Positions 1 to 5,488 of a stretch of 6,965 bases of DNA are shown one piece after another; within the stretch, counting starts at the first letter, position 1, and the number at the start of each line of letters is the position of its first letter. A model generated the notes under the pieces. It made no database searches. It worked only from the letters and a program-made list of their open reading frames with translations, and was not told the origin of the DNA. The position numbers were made by a program, and so were the translations under genes. The stretch covers positions 1 through 6,965 of the forward strand of contig DPZQ01000122.1 of assembly GCA_003536295.1 (NCBI GenBank), given 5' to 3'. The DNA is from Rhodobacter sp. GTDB taxonomy: Bacteria > Pseudomonadota > Alphaproteobacteria > Rhodobacterales > Rhodobacteraceae.

Positions 1-473
1 TGCACAACCGCCAGATTGCGCCCGTCTTCCATTTGAATGACCAAAGAATTGCGCTCATTATCGACGCTAGCCTTATCAAGTGAAGCGTTTAAGAACTTGC
101 CCGGGCGATAGACGATCTTGCTGATCACCCCGCCGATAGGCGCTCGATTCACATGGCAGTTGAACACATTCATAAATACAGAAATCCGCGTCATCGGATT
201 GGGCCCAAGTCCAAGTTCAAGCGGAGGCACCGCAGGTTCAAGTAATGATACAACCCCATCAGCAGGGCTGATTATTAAGCCCACCCGGGTAGGGGTGACG
301 CGCATAGGGTCGCGAAAGAAATAATAACACCAAACCGTTAGGCCGAGGCCAATCCAACCCAATGGTTGCCAAAGCCAAAACAACAAGGCCGAGATAACGG
401 CAAAGATTGAGACAAACTTATAGCCCTCGCGGTGTATGGGTTTGATAAATGTTGACATCATGCTGACGGCCAT
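1..473 (-). CDS. psd: Phosphatidylserine decarboxylase proenzyme, 3' end cut by window
   Basis: Converts phosphatidylserine to phosphatidylethanolamine at the inner membrane, using a pyruvoyl group made by self-cleavage. Only the first 157 codons are present; the family's short form is about 230 residues, so the C-terminal self-cleavage serine site lies outside the window. Visible: an N-terminal hydrophobic stretch (about residues 20-52, rich in Leu, Trp and Ile) that anchors the protein, then YYFFRDP, then SPADGVV with Asp72 matching the catalytic Asp of the family, then FMNVFNCHVNRAP with His107 matching the catalytic His. The ATG at 473 has AAAGGA at 490-485, 11 nt upstream, which is rather far; in-frame ATGs at 461 and 458 are alternatives. 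Transcribed away from the arsC-like gene. In relatives phosphatidylserine synthase usually follows; that would lie left of the window. Family call is very secure. Confidence 0.95.
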   Translation of the reverse strand, partial: MAVSMMSTFIKPIHREGYKFVSIFAVISALLFWLWQPLGWIGLGLTVWCYYFFRDPMRVTPTRVGLIISPADGVVSLLEPAVPPLELGLGPNPMTRISVFMNVFNCHVNRAPIGGVISKIVYRPGKFLNASLDKASVDNERNSLVIQMEDGRNLAVV

Positions 474-661
474 GGGGCGTTTAATCCTTTGTTAGCTTAT
501 GCGATGTGGTTATTGGCAAAGGCGATGAAAAACAATCGTTTTACAACGAAACAGTGGCAATAATCGTTAAAATTTAGGCTGGGCGCGTCGCTTTGTATAA
601 AATTGTTATAAATCTGACACAAATCTAGCCTAAACCAGCCCCAGGGTTTTAAGGAAAGCTT
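474..661. promoter_or_regulatory. Divergent psd / arsC-like intergenic region
   Basis: An AT-rich gap that must hold promoters for both psd (minus) and the arsC-aqpS unit (plus). It contains TATAAA-like hexamers at 596-601 and 607-612 that could be a -10 for the plus-strand genes, but I see no good -35 partner at 16-18 bp, so no promoter is assigned. It also holds short repeats: AATCGTT at 534-540 and again at 562-568, TCGTT/AACGA facing each other at 536-549, and an 8-bp inverted repeat described separately. AAGGAA at 651-656 is the ribosome-binding site for the ATG at 662. No RNA gene or further coding sequence is seen. Confidence 0.5.
573..634. repeat. 8-bp perfect inverted repeat TTTAGGCT / AGCCTAAA
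   Basis: TTTAGGCT at 573-580 and AGCCTAAA at 627-634 are perfect reverse complements separated by 46 bp, and they bracket the AT-rich TATAAA-like sequences in front of the arsC-like gene. The placement around the likely promoter is compatible with a two-site operator, but an 8-bp match at this spacing can arise by chance. Confidence 0.35.
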
Positions 662-1162
662 ATGGACTTAACTAAAAAAACTGTACTTTTTTTATGCACT
701 GGCAATTCGGCGCGCTCAATTTTAGCCGAGGCCATTCTGAATAATTTGGGCCAAGGGCGCTTTTTGGCCTATTCGGCGGGCTCAAAACCGACTGGAGCGC
801 CGCATCCTTTGGCGTTAGAACAACTAGAAAGCCACGGGATCGACACCGGCTTTGCGAGTTCAAAAAGCTGGGACATTTTTGCGGGACCTGCTGCCCCCAA
901 TCTAGATATTATTTTCACAGTGTGCGACTCGGCTGCAGCTGAGATTTGTCCCTATTGGCCGGGCCACCCCATGACGGCTCATTGGGGTATTCCCGACCCT
1001 GCTGCGACCCTGGGCGCATTGGCTCAGCGCCAAGCTGCCTTTGTCACAGCCTACGCCAGCCTAACCGCACGCATTCAGGCTTTTCTAGCCTTGGATATTG
1101 ATTCGGTAAGCCCAGCTGCGCTTAAGTCTGAACTGATTAAAATTGGACAAGATACAAAATGA
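662..1162 (+). CDS. arsC: Arsenate reductase, low-molecular-weight phosphatase family
   Basis: Likely reduces arsenate to arsenite in the cytosol. The 166-residue protein opens with a beta strand and P-loop, LFLCTGNSARS: Cys12 and Arg18 form the CX5R signature of low-molecular-weight tyrosine phosphatases and thioredoxin-type arsenate reductases. HWGIPDP near residues 107-113 carries the general-acid Asp112. Cys88 (TVCDS) and Cys96 (ICPYWPG), eight residues apart, sit where the redox-relay cysteines of this ArsC type lie, and they favour a reductase over a plain phosphatase. The start has AAGGA at 651-655, 6 nt before the ATG. Its stop overlaps the aquaporin start (ATGA, 1159-1162), and an arsC-type gene beside an AqpS-type aquaporin is a known arsenic-resistance arrangement (Sinorhizobium meliloti ars operon). 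Arsenate specificity is inferred; a protein-tyrosine phosphatase is the alternative. Confidence 0.87.
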   Translation: MDLTKKTVLFLCTGNSARSILAEAILNNLGQGRFLAYSAGSKPTGAPHPLALEQLESHGIDTGFASSKSWDIFAGPAAPNLDIIFTVCDSAAAEICPYWPGHPMTAHWGIPDPAATLGALAQRQAAFVTAYASLTARIQAFLALDIDSVSPAALKSELIKIGQDTK

Positions 1163-1818
1163 CAAGCCCAACGCAAAAACTACTGGCCGAAGGGTTGGGC
1201 ACCGCAGTTTTGATCGTGGCCGTCATTGGGTCGGGCATCATGGCCCAGACTTTGACGCAAGATATAGCCCTTGTGCTGTTGGCCAACACGATTGCGACGG
1301 GTGCTACGCTTTTGGTTTTGATCACGATTTTTGAACCGCTGTCTGGGGCCCATTTTAACCCTGCGGTGACGTTGGTTATGGTGCTGCGCGGCCATTTCGG
1401 CTGGCAATTGGCCTTGGCTTACGTCGGCGCTCAGATCATCGGCGGCGCATTAGGTGTGTTGATTGCGCATGGTATGTTTGAGCTGCCGTTGCTACAATTC
1501 TCAACGCATATCCGCACAGGTTCGGCACAGTGGTTCGCCGAGAGTGTAGCCTCCTTTGGCTTGGTCTTGACCATTTTTGGGGCCTTGCATGCGCGCCAAG
1601 CGTCAGTGCCGTTGATGGTTTCAGCTTATATTATGGCCGCCTATTGGTTCACCGCCTCGACCAGTTTTGCCAATCCGGCAGTGACTATTGCCCGCACCCT
1701 AAGTGACACATTCGCAGGCATTCGTCCAAGCGATGCACCCGGCTTTATTCTTGCACAATTTGCAGGTGCGCTTTTGGCACTTGCTTTGTCAAACTATCTG
1801 TTCAAAGCTCACGATTAG
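1159..1818 (+). CDS. aqpS: Aquaporin family channel, AqpS-like (probable arsenite efflux)
   Basis: An inner-membrane channel of the major intrinsic protein family, 219 residues, close to the usual minimal length. It has six hydrophobic segments (about 10-30, 36-58, 81-108, 124-143, 150-168, 194-215) and the two half-helix signatures: HFNPAVT (Asn67-Ala69) in loop B and FANPAVTIAR (Asn172-Ala174) in loop E. The residue after the second NPA, normally the arginine of the aromatic/arginine constriction, is Val175 here, which should widen the pore and loosen exclusion of larger or non-water solutes. It starts inside the arsC-like gene's stop codon (ATGA overlap) with no clear ribosome-binding site, so translation is probably coupled. 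Together with ArsC, downhill arsenite exit is the likely job, as shown for AqpS of S. meliloti. Glycerol or another small solute is an alternative cargo. Confidence 0.88.
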   Translation: MTSPTQKLLAEGLGTAVLIVAVIGSGIMAQTLTQDIALVLLANTIATGATLLVLITIFEPLSGAHFNPAVTLVMVLRGHFGWQLALAYVGAQIIGGALGVLIAHGMFELPLLQFSTHIRTGSAQWFAESVASFGLVLTIFGALHARQASVPLMVSAYIMAAYWFTASTSFANPAVTIARTLSDTFAGIRPSDAPGFILAQFAGALLALALSNYLFKAHD

Positions 1819-1827
1819 ACAAAGAAA

Positions 1828-1853
1828 AACCCCCAACGCCAGGCGCGGGGGTT
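1828..1853 (-). terminator. Rho-independent terminator of rpsU
   Basis: AACCCCC (1828-1834) pairs with GGGGGTT (1847-1853) around a 12-nt loop that can itself partly pair. Read on the minus strand, the stem ends in TTTTTCTTTG, a good U-tract, so it mainly terminates rpsU. On the plus strand the tail is GATCAAATGG, without a U-tract, so it would be a weak terminator for the aquaporin gene, whose stop codon lies 9 nt before the stem. Confidence 0.8.
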
Positions 1854-1861
1854 GATCAAAT

Positions 1862-1891
1862 GGGGTAGCCCCCTAGTTTTCGGTCGAAAAC
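1862..1891 (-). other. Two tandem stem-loops in the rpsU 3' UTR
   Basis: Between the rpsU stop codon and its terminator are two more short hairpins: GTTTTC (1876-1881) pairing with GAAAAC (1886-1891) around a 4-nt loop, and GGGG (1862-1865) pairing with CCCC (1869-1872) around TAG. With the terminator, nearly all of the roughly 67-nt 3' UTR can fold. This might protect the mRNA end from 3' exonucleases or make a stable 3'-derived RNA; both are inference. Confidence 0.45.
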
Positions 1892-1894
1892 GTC

Positions 1895-2101
1895 TTAAAG
1901 ACCGCCTTCACGTTGCGCTTTTTTGCGCGCTAGCTTGCGCGCACGGCGTACGGCTTCAGCTGACTCGCGCGCTTTTTTGACGGAGGGTTTCTCAAAATGT
2001 TGCTTAAGCTTCATTTCGCGGAACACGCCTTCGCGCTGGAGTTTCTTTTTGAGAGCCCGTAAGGCTTGCTCAACGTTGTTATCACGAACACTGACCTGCA
2101 T
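1895..2101 (-). CDS. rpsU: 30S ribosomal protein S21
   Basis: A small-subunit ribosomal protein that binds near the 3' end of 16S rRNA and helps in translation initiation. The 68-residue protein starts MQVSVRDNNVEQALRALKKK and continues with the highly basic Lys/Arg-rich helices typical of S21 (FREMKLKQHFEKPSVKK, then RRARKLARKKAQ); the length matches alphaproteobacterial S21. The start ATG at 2101 has an AAGGTGGT ribosome-binding site at 2118-2111 with a 9-nt spacer, part of which can fold into a hairpin touching the start codon. It converges on the aquaporin gene and diverges from the COQ9 gene, a neighbourhood I recall as common in Rhodobacterales. Confidence 0.97.
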   Translation of the reverse strand: MQVSVRDNNVEQALRALKKKLQREGVFREMKLKQHFEKPSVKKARESAEAVRRARKLARKKAQREGGL

Positions 2102-2115
2102 GTGGTTGTCACCAC
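2102..2115 (-). promoter_or_regulatory. Hairpin over the rpsU ribosome-binding site
   Basis: On the minus strand, GTGGT (2115-2111) pairs perfectly with ACCAC (2106-2102) around the loop GACA, and the stem ends at the base directly before the rpsU ATG. GTGGT is also the core of the AAGGTGGT Shine-Dalgarno (2118-2111), so folding would hide it. An alternative, partly free Shine-Dalgarno, AGGAAGG (2121-2115), lies just upstream. A five-pair stem is modest, so regulation is only a possibility. Confidence 0.5.
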
Positions 2116-2131
2116 CTTCCTAAGTTAGAGT

Positions 2132-2145
2132 TGCACTAAAGTGCA
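2132..2145. repeat. 14-bp palindrome between rpsU and COQ9 gene
   Basis: TGCACT-AA-AGTGCA is a perfect inverted repeat with a 2-bp centre, lying 31 bp upstream of the rpsU start and about 40 bp upstream of the COQ9-family gene. The position in a short divergent promoter region fits a dimeric regulator's operator, but I do not recognise the motif. TTGCAC at 2131-2136 inside it resembles a weak plus-strand -35. Confidence 0.4.
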
Positions 2146-2185
2146 GGCGATGATCCTGTAACAAGACGAAAGGATGATGTCCACC

Positions 2186-2896
2186 ATGCATAAACAAAAG
2201 GCCCCTATGGAACCGCAAAACACCGTCGAAAAGGCGAAATCAGCCCTGCTTGCGGCTGCGCTGCCCCATGTTCCCTTTGATGGCTGGTCGCAAAGCACCC
2301 TGAACGCAGCCATAGATGATTCGGGCATTGATCGCGGATTGGCGCAGGCTTTGTTCGCGCGTGGCGGCATTGATATGGCTTTGGTCTTTCACCAACAGGG
2401 GGATGCGCTTATGATAAGCGCCTTTGCAGAGGCAAACCTGACTGGGCTGCGCTACCGCGACAAGGTGGCGCTTGCGGTGCGCTTGCGGCTAGAAGCCTGC
2501 CCCGACCCTGAACTAGTGCGCCGCGCCAGCGTGCTTTTCGCCCTACCCAGCTACGCCCCCGAGGGGGCAAAGGCGCTTTGGGGCACGGCAGATGCTATTT
2601 GGCAGGCCTTAGGTGACAATTCACAAGACATCAACTATTATACGAAACGCGCGACGCTTTGCGCTGTCTATGGGGCAACGGTCTTATTTTGGCTCGGCGA
2701 TCAATCTGATAATCACAAAGATACATGGGCCTTTTTGGATCGGCGCATTGACAATGTGATGAATATTGAAAAAACAAAGGCCGCGCTGCGTGAGAATCCA
2801 TTCGCTGCCACCCTGCTGGCGGGCCCATTTAAATTTCTAGGGCAGATCACTCCGCCTCGCCCCCGCAACGACCTGCCCGGTCAAACAAAGGTTTAA
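2186..2896 (+). CDS. COQ9 family protein, ubiquinone biosynthesis
   Basis: COQ9 is a lipid-binding accessory protein of ubiquinone synthesis; in mitochondria it presents the quinone intermediate to the COQ7 hydroxylase. The N-terminal half is helical and TetR-like, with the family stretch LPHVPFDGW followed by short helices and FARGGIDMALVFH. The C-terminal domain is clear from AVYGATVLFWLGD, then HKDTWAFLDRRIDNVMNIEK, a typical COQ9 signature. Four in-frame ATGs compete: 2174, 2177, 2186 and 2207. AAAGGA at 2169-2174 suits 2186 (11-nt spacing) and excludes the first two; AAAAGG at 2196-2201, 5 nt before 2207, makes the shorter 229-residue form equally plausible and closer to remembered homologue N-termini. 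Three bases separate it from the quinone oxidoreductase gene, so they are probably one transcript. The bacterial role is less well established than the mitochondrial one. Confidence 0.88.
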   Translation: MHKQKAPMEPQNTVEKAKSALLAAALPHVPFDGWSQSTLNAAIDDSGIDRGLAQALFARGGIDMALVFHQQGDALMISAFAEANLTGLRYRDKVALAVRLRLEACPDPELVRRASVLFALPSYAPEGAKALWGTADAIWQALGDNSQDINYYTKRATLCAVYGATVLFWLGDQSDNHKDTWAFLDRRIDNVMNIEKTKAALRENPFAATLLAGPFKFLGQITPPRPRNDLPGQTKV

Positions 2897-2899
2897 AAG

Positions 2900-3892
2900 A
2901 TGTCATTGCCCGATATGATGAATGTAATTGAAATCAGCCAAGCTGGCGGCCCCGAGGTGTTAAAACCCTCGCACGCACCCGTGCCTGTCGCGCATCATGG
3001 GCAGATCGTGATCAAAGTGGCCTTTGCCGGTGTGAACCGCCCCGACGCACTGCAGCGGGCGGGTCTTTACGCCCCGCCCGCCAGCGCCTCACCTTTGCCG
3101 GGGCTTGAGTGTTCGGGTGTTGTGGTCTCTGTTGGGCCAGGCGTGACCAGATGGGCGCTAGGAGACCGCGTTTGTGCACTGCTGCCGGGTGGAGGTTATG
3201 CACAATATGTCACCACACCAGCCGACCATGCTTTGCCCGTGCCAGAAGGGCTCAGCATGGCTGAAGCCGCTTGCTTGCCGGAAACCTGTTTCACCGTTTG
3301 GTCAAACGTGGTGCTGCGCGGCGGCCTTAAAGCGGGCGAACGTTTTTTGGTGCATGGCGGCTCAAGCGGTATTGGCACTACTGCCATTCAAATCGCAAAA
3401 GCGCTGGGGGCGCGGGTCTTTACCACCGCCGGCTCAACAGAGAAATGCAAAGCCTGCCTTTCCTTGGGCGCAGAACGCGCTATCAATTACCGCGATGAAG
3501 ATTTTGTCAGCATTCTTAAGGCAGAGGGCGGCGCGGATTTGATTTTAGACATGGTGGGCGGAAGTTATTTGCCTCGCAACATCAAGGCTTTGGCAAATGA
3601 CGGGCGACTTGTGCAGATCGCGTTTCTCACAGGTGCGAAGGTTGATTTGAACTTCGCCGAAGTAATGATGCGCCGCTTAACGATCACAGGCTCAACCCTG
3701 CGGCCACAATCTGACCTGATCAAAGCCCAATACGCCAGAGAGCTTGAGACCCACGTCTGGCCCATGATCGCGCGCGGCGCGCTGCGCCCGATGATAGACA
3801 GCGAGTTTCCCTTCGAAAAAGCCTGTGACGCCCATAGCCGCATGGAAAGCTCGGGGCATATCGGTAAAATCGTCTTAAAAGTAACGCAATAA
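2900..3892 (+). CDS. NAD(P)H:quinone oxidoreductase, PIG3-type MDR family
   Basis: A zinc-free medium-chain dehydrogenase/reductase, soluble, that likely reduces quinones with NADPH. The 330 residues follow the PIG3 (TP53I3) pattern: an N-terminal GroES-like domain with GVNRPDALQRAGLY (44-57), PGLECSGVV and GDRVCALLPGGGYAQY (88-103), then a Rossmann domain with the cofactor loop HGGSSGIGTTAIQIAK (152-167), EKCKACLSLGAERAINYR, and DMVGGSYLPRN. The zinc-binding cysteines and histidines of alcohol dehydrogenases are absent. The C-terminal RLTITGSTLRPQ and MESSGHIGKIVL are also typical. The ATG at 2900 has AAAGG at 2887-2891 with 8-nt spacing, inside the end of the COQ9-family gene, so expression is probably linked to it. 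The true physiological substrate cannot be read from the sequence; PIG3 homologues also act on small quinones and enones. Confidence 0.9.
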   Translation: MSLPDMMNVIEISQAGGPEVLKPSHAPVPVAHHGQIVIKVAFAGVNRPDALQRAGLYAPPASASPLPGLECSGVVVSVGPGVTRWALGDRVCALLPGGGYAQYVTTPADHALPVPEGLSMAEAACLPETCFTVWSNVVLRGGLKAGERFLVHGGSSGIGTTAIQIAKALGARVFTTAGSTEKCKACLSLGAERAINYRDEDFVSILKAEGGADLILDMVGGSYLPRNIKALANDGRLVQIAFLTGAKVDLNFAEVMMRRLTITGSTLRPQSDLIKAQYARELETHVWPMIARGALRPMIDSEFPFEKACDAHSRMESSGHIGKIVLKVTQ

Positions 3893-3895
3893 AAC

Positions 3896-3915
3896 AGGCG
3901 GGCAGAAGCCCGCCT
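3896..3915. terminator. Shared terminator between quinone oxidoreductase and aldehyde dehydrogenase genes
   Basis: AGGCGGGC (3896-3903) and GCCCGCCT (3908-3915) form a perfect 8-bp GC-rich stem with an AGAA loop. On the minus strand the stem is followed by GTTTTATTG, a reasonable U-tract, so it terminates the aldehyde dehydrogenase gene, whose stop is 5 bp away. On the plus strand the tail TACCTCTATTCC is poorer but it may still serve the quinone oxidoreductase, whose stop is 3 bp away. Confidence 0.85.
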
Positions 3916-3920
3916 TACCT

Positions 3921-5366
3921 CTATTCCGAGCTGGGGTCCCAACCTGAGATGGCTTTGACCTCTAAGAACTCTTCCAAACCGAACATTCCGCCTTCGCGCG
4001 CCCGGCCTGAAGCTTTGACACCACCAAAGGGGCTGCCTGCCTCACGTGAGGTCATGTTCATCTGCACCATACCAGAACGAAGCCCCAAGGCCACGCGATT
4101 GCGCCTCGCTCCGTTGTTTGTTTGCACATAGTTGGTCAGCCCATAGGGCGTGTCATTGGCCAGACGCAGGGCTTCTTCTTCGCTGTCAAAGGGCATTATA
4201 ACCATGACGGGCCCAAAGATTTCTTCGCGCTCGATCGTCATGCCGGGGATGACATCGGCAAAGATCGTGGGCTTTACATAATAGCCGCAATTAAAGCCAT
4301 TGGGCCGCCCCAATCCGCCCGCCACAAGGCGTGCCCCCTCATCAATGCCTTTTTGGATATAGGATTGGATCTGCTCATATTGGCGTTCATTAACCACAGG
4401 CCCGATATGACGACCTGGTTGATCTGCGGGCCCAACCTCAATCGCGGCGGCGGTTTTCGCGGCCACTTCGACGGCACGGTCATAGGCCGAGCGCTCAACC
4501 AGCATGCGCGAAGGGGCGTTGCACGACTGCCCAGAATTATTCATCATCAAACGAACCGAACGCGCGACCGCTTTTTCATCGGCATCAGCAAAAACCAAGT
4601 TAGCTCCTTTGCCGCCCAGCTCAAGACATACACGCTTAAGCGTGCCCGCCGCCGCCACAGAAATTGCCTTACCTGCACGAGTTGAGCCTGTGAAAGAAAT
4701 CATCTCAACATCTTCATGGGTTGAAAGCTGGGTGCCAACTCCTAACCCGTCACCATTCACCAGATTAAACACACCTTCAGGCACGCCCGCATCATGCACA
4801 AATTGCGCAAATAACAGCGAAGACAGCGGCGCTTCTTCAGACGGCTTCAAGATACAGGCGCAGCCCGCCAAAAGCGCTGGAATGACTTTAAGCGTCACTT
4901 GGTTCATGGGCCAGTTCCAAGGCGTGATCAGCCCAACAACACCGATCGGCTCATAGGACAAGCGATCTTGCGGCGCATGAACACCCAAAGGTTTTAGCCA
5001 GTGCATCTCTTTAAAGGCGGTAACGAAGTTTTCCAAATGCCACGGCAAACAAGGGGCTTGATCTGTACGAGACATATCGATGGGGGCGCCCATCTCCAGA
5101 CTGATGGCCTGTGCCATTGCTTCTTCATGCTTGTGATACTGTACCAAGATCGCCTCGACATAGGCTAAGCGGGTTTGGGGCGGGGTCGCGGCCCAAGCGG
5201 GAAAGGCCGCTTTCGCCGCCGCAACAGCAGCATTGGTATCGGCCGCACTCCCAAGGCTGATGACCGCGCAAGGTTCGGCGGTTGAGGGGTTAATCACCTG
5301 ATAGTCGCGCGGTGTGACAGGTGCCACCCATGTGCCGTTGATATAAAATTCGCGCCGTTCAATCAT
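3921..5366 (-). CDS. Aldehyde dehydrogenase family protein, NAD(P)+-dependent
   Basis: Oxidises an aldehyde to a carboxylic acid with NAD(P)+ in the cytosol. It has 481 residues, a full-length family member. Visible in order: TPWNWP with the transition-state Asn151, LKPSE with cofactor-contacting Lys174, SFTGSTRAG at the Rossmann fold, ELGGKG with general-base Glu249, GQSC with the nucleophile Cys282, EEIFGPV with Glu382 contacting the nicotinamide ribose, and PFGGVKASG near the C terminus. All catalytic residues are present. The start is set at 5366 because AAAGGA (5379-5374) lies 7 nt upstream; the in-frame ATG at 5372 is only one base from that site. It is flanked by a terminator on its 3' side and a decayed gene on its 5' side, so it is probably transcribed alone and the context gives no hint of the substrate. 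Confidence 0.93.
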   Translation of the reverse strand: MIERREFYINGTWVAPVTPRDYQVINPSTAEPCAVISLGSAADTNAAVAAAKAAFPAWAATPPQTRLAYVEAILVQYHKHEEAMAQAISLEMGAPIDMSRTDQAPCLPWHLENFVTAFKEMHWLKPLGVHAPQDRLSYEPIGVVGLITPWNWPMNQVTLKVIPALLAGCACILKPSEEAPLSSLLFAQFVHDAGVPEGVFNLVNGDGLGVGTQLSTHEDVEMISFTGSTRAGKAISVAAAGTLKRVCLELGGKGANLVFADADEKAVARSVRLMMNNSGQSCNAPSRMLVERSAYDRAVEVAAKTAAAIEVGPADQPGRHIGPVVNERQYEQIQSYIQKGIDEGARLVAGGLGRPNGFNCGYYVKPTIFADVIPGMTIEREEIFGPVMVIMPFDSEEEALRLANDTPYGLTNYVQTNNGARRNRVALGLRSGMVQMNMTSREAGSPFGGVKASGRAREGGMFGLEEFLEVKAISGWDPSSE

Positions 5367-5488
5367 GATCATTTCCTTTACTGCTAGTGTAGGCCTTGGG
5401 GGGTTTTGCTTTGTAACGATAGTGCCACTTCAATTTTTGGCAAGATAGCATATGTAATGCACGACCAACAAAGAAAGAACCCCCTCCC
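5367..5488. promoter_or_regulatory. Divergent gap, aldehyde dehydrogenase / peroxiredoxin remnant
   Basis: Contains the aldehyde dehydrogenase ribosome-binding site (AAAGGA, 5379-5374, minus). The rest should hold the minus-strand promoter and the old promoter of the peroxiredoxin, but no convincing -35/-10 pair is seen on either strand. TGCCA/TGGCA and GCAT/ATGC short inverted pairs occur in the middle, and a longer imperfect inverted repeat brackets the gap (separate entry). Confidence 0.4.
5399..5484. repeat. Imperfect inverted repeat, 16-17-bp arms
   Basis: The left arm 5399-5414 (GGGGGTTTTGCTTTGT) and right arm 5468-5484 (ACAAAGAAAGAACCCCC) are reverse complements apart from about two differences in the middle, where the right arm has one extra base. 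About 53 bp separate them. The right arm ends 4 bp before the remnant's ATG. It could be a long-range mRNA or DNA structure, a miniature-element remnant, or coincidence helped by the simple sequence of the arms. Confidence 0.35.

Noticed and set aside
118..324. 68-codon plus-strand open frame at the left edge
   Set aside because: Lies antisense within psd, with no ribosome-binding site or family likeness.
3174..3942. Overlapping frames inside the quinone oxidoreductase gene (3174-3542 plus; 3565-3942 minus)
   Set aside because: Both are other-frame readings of a well-conserved gene and resemble nothing.
4122..4956. Long plus-strand open frames (4122-4685 and 4504-4956) opposite the aldehyde dehydrogenase gene
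   Set aside because: They lie antisense to a gene with every catalytic motif intact, and their translations show no recognisable family.
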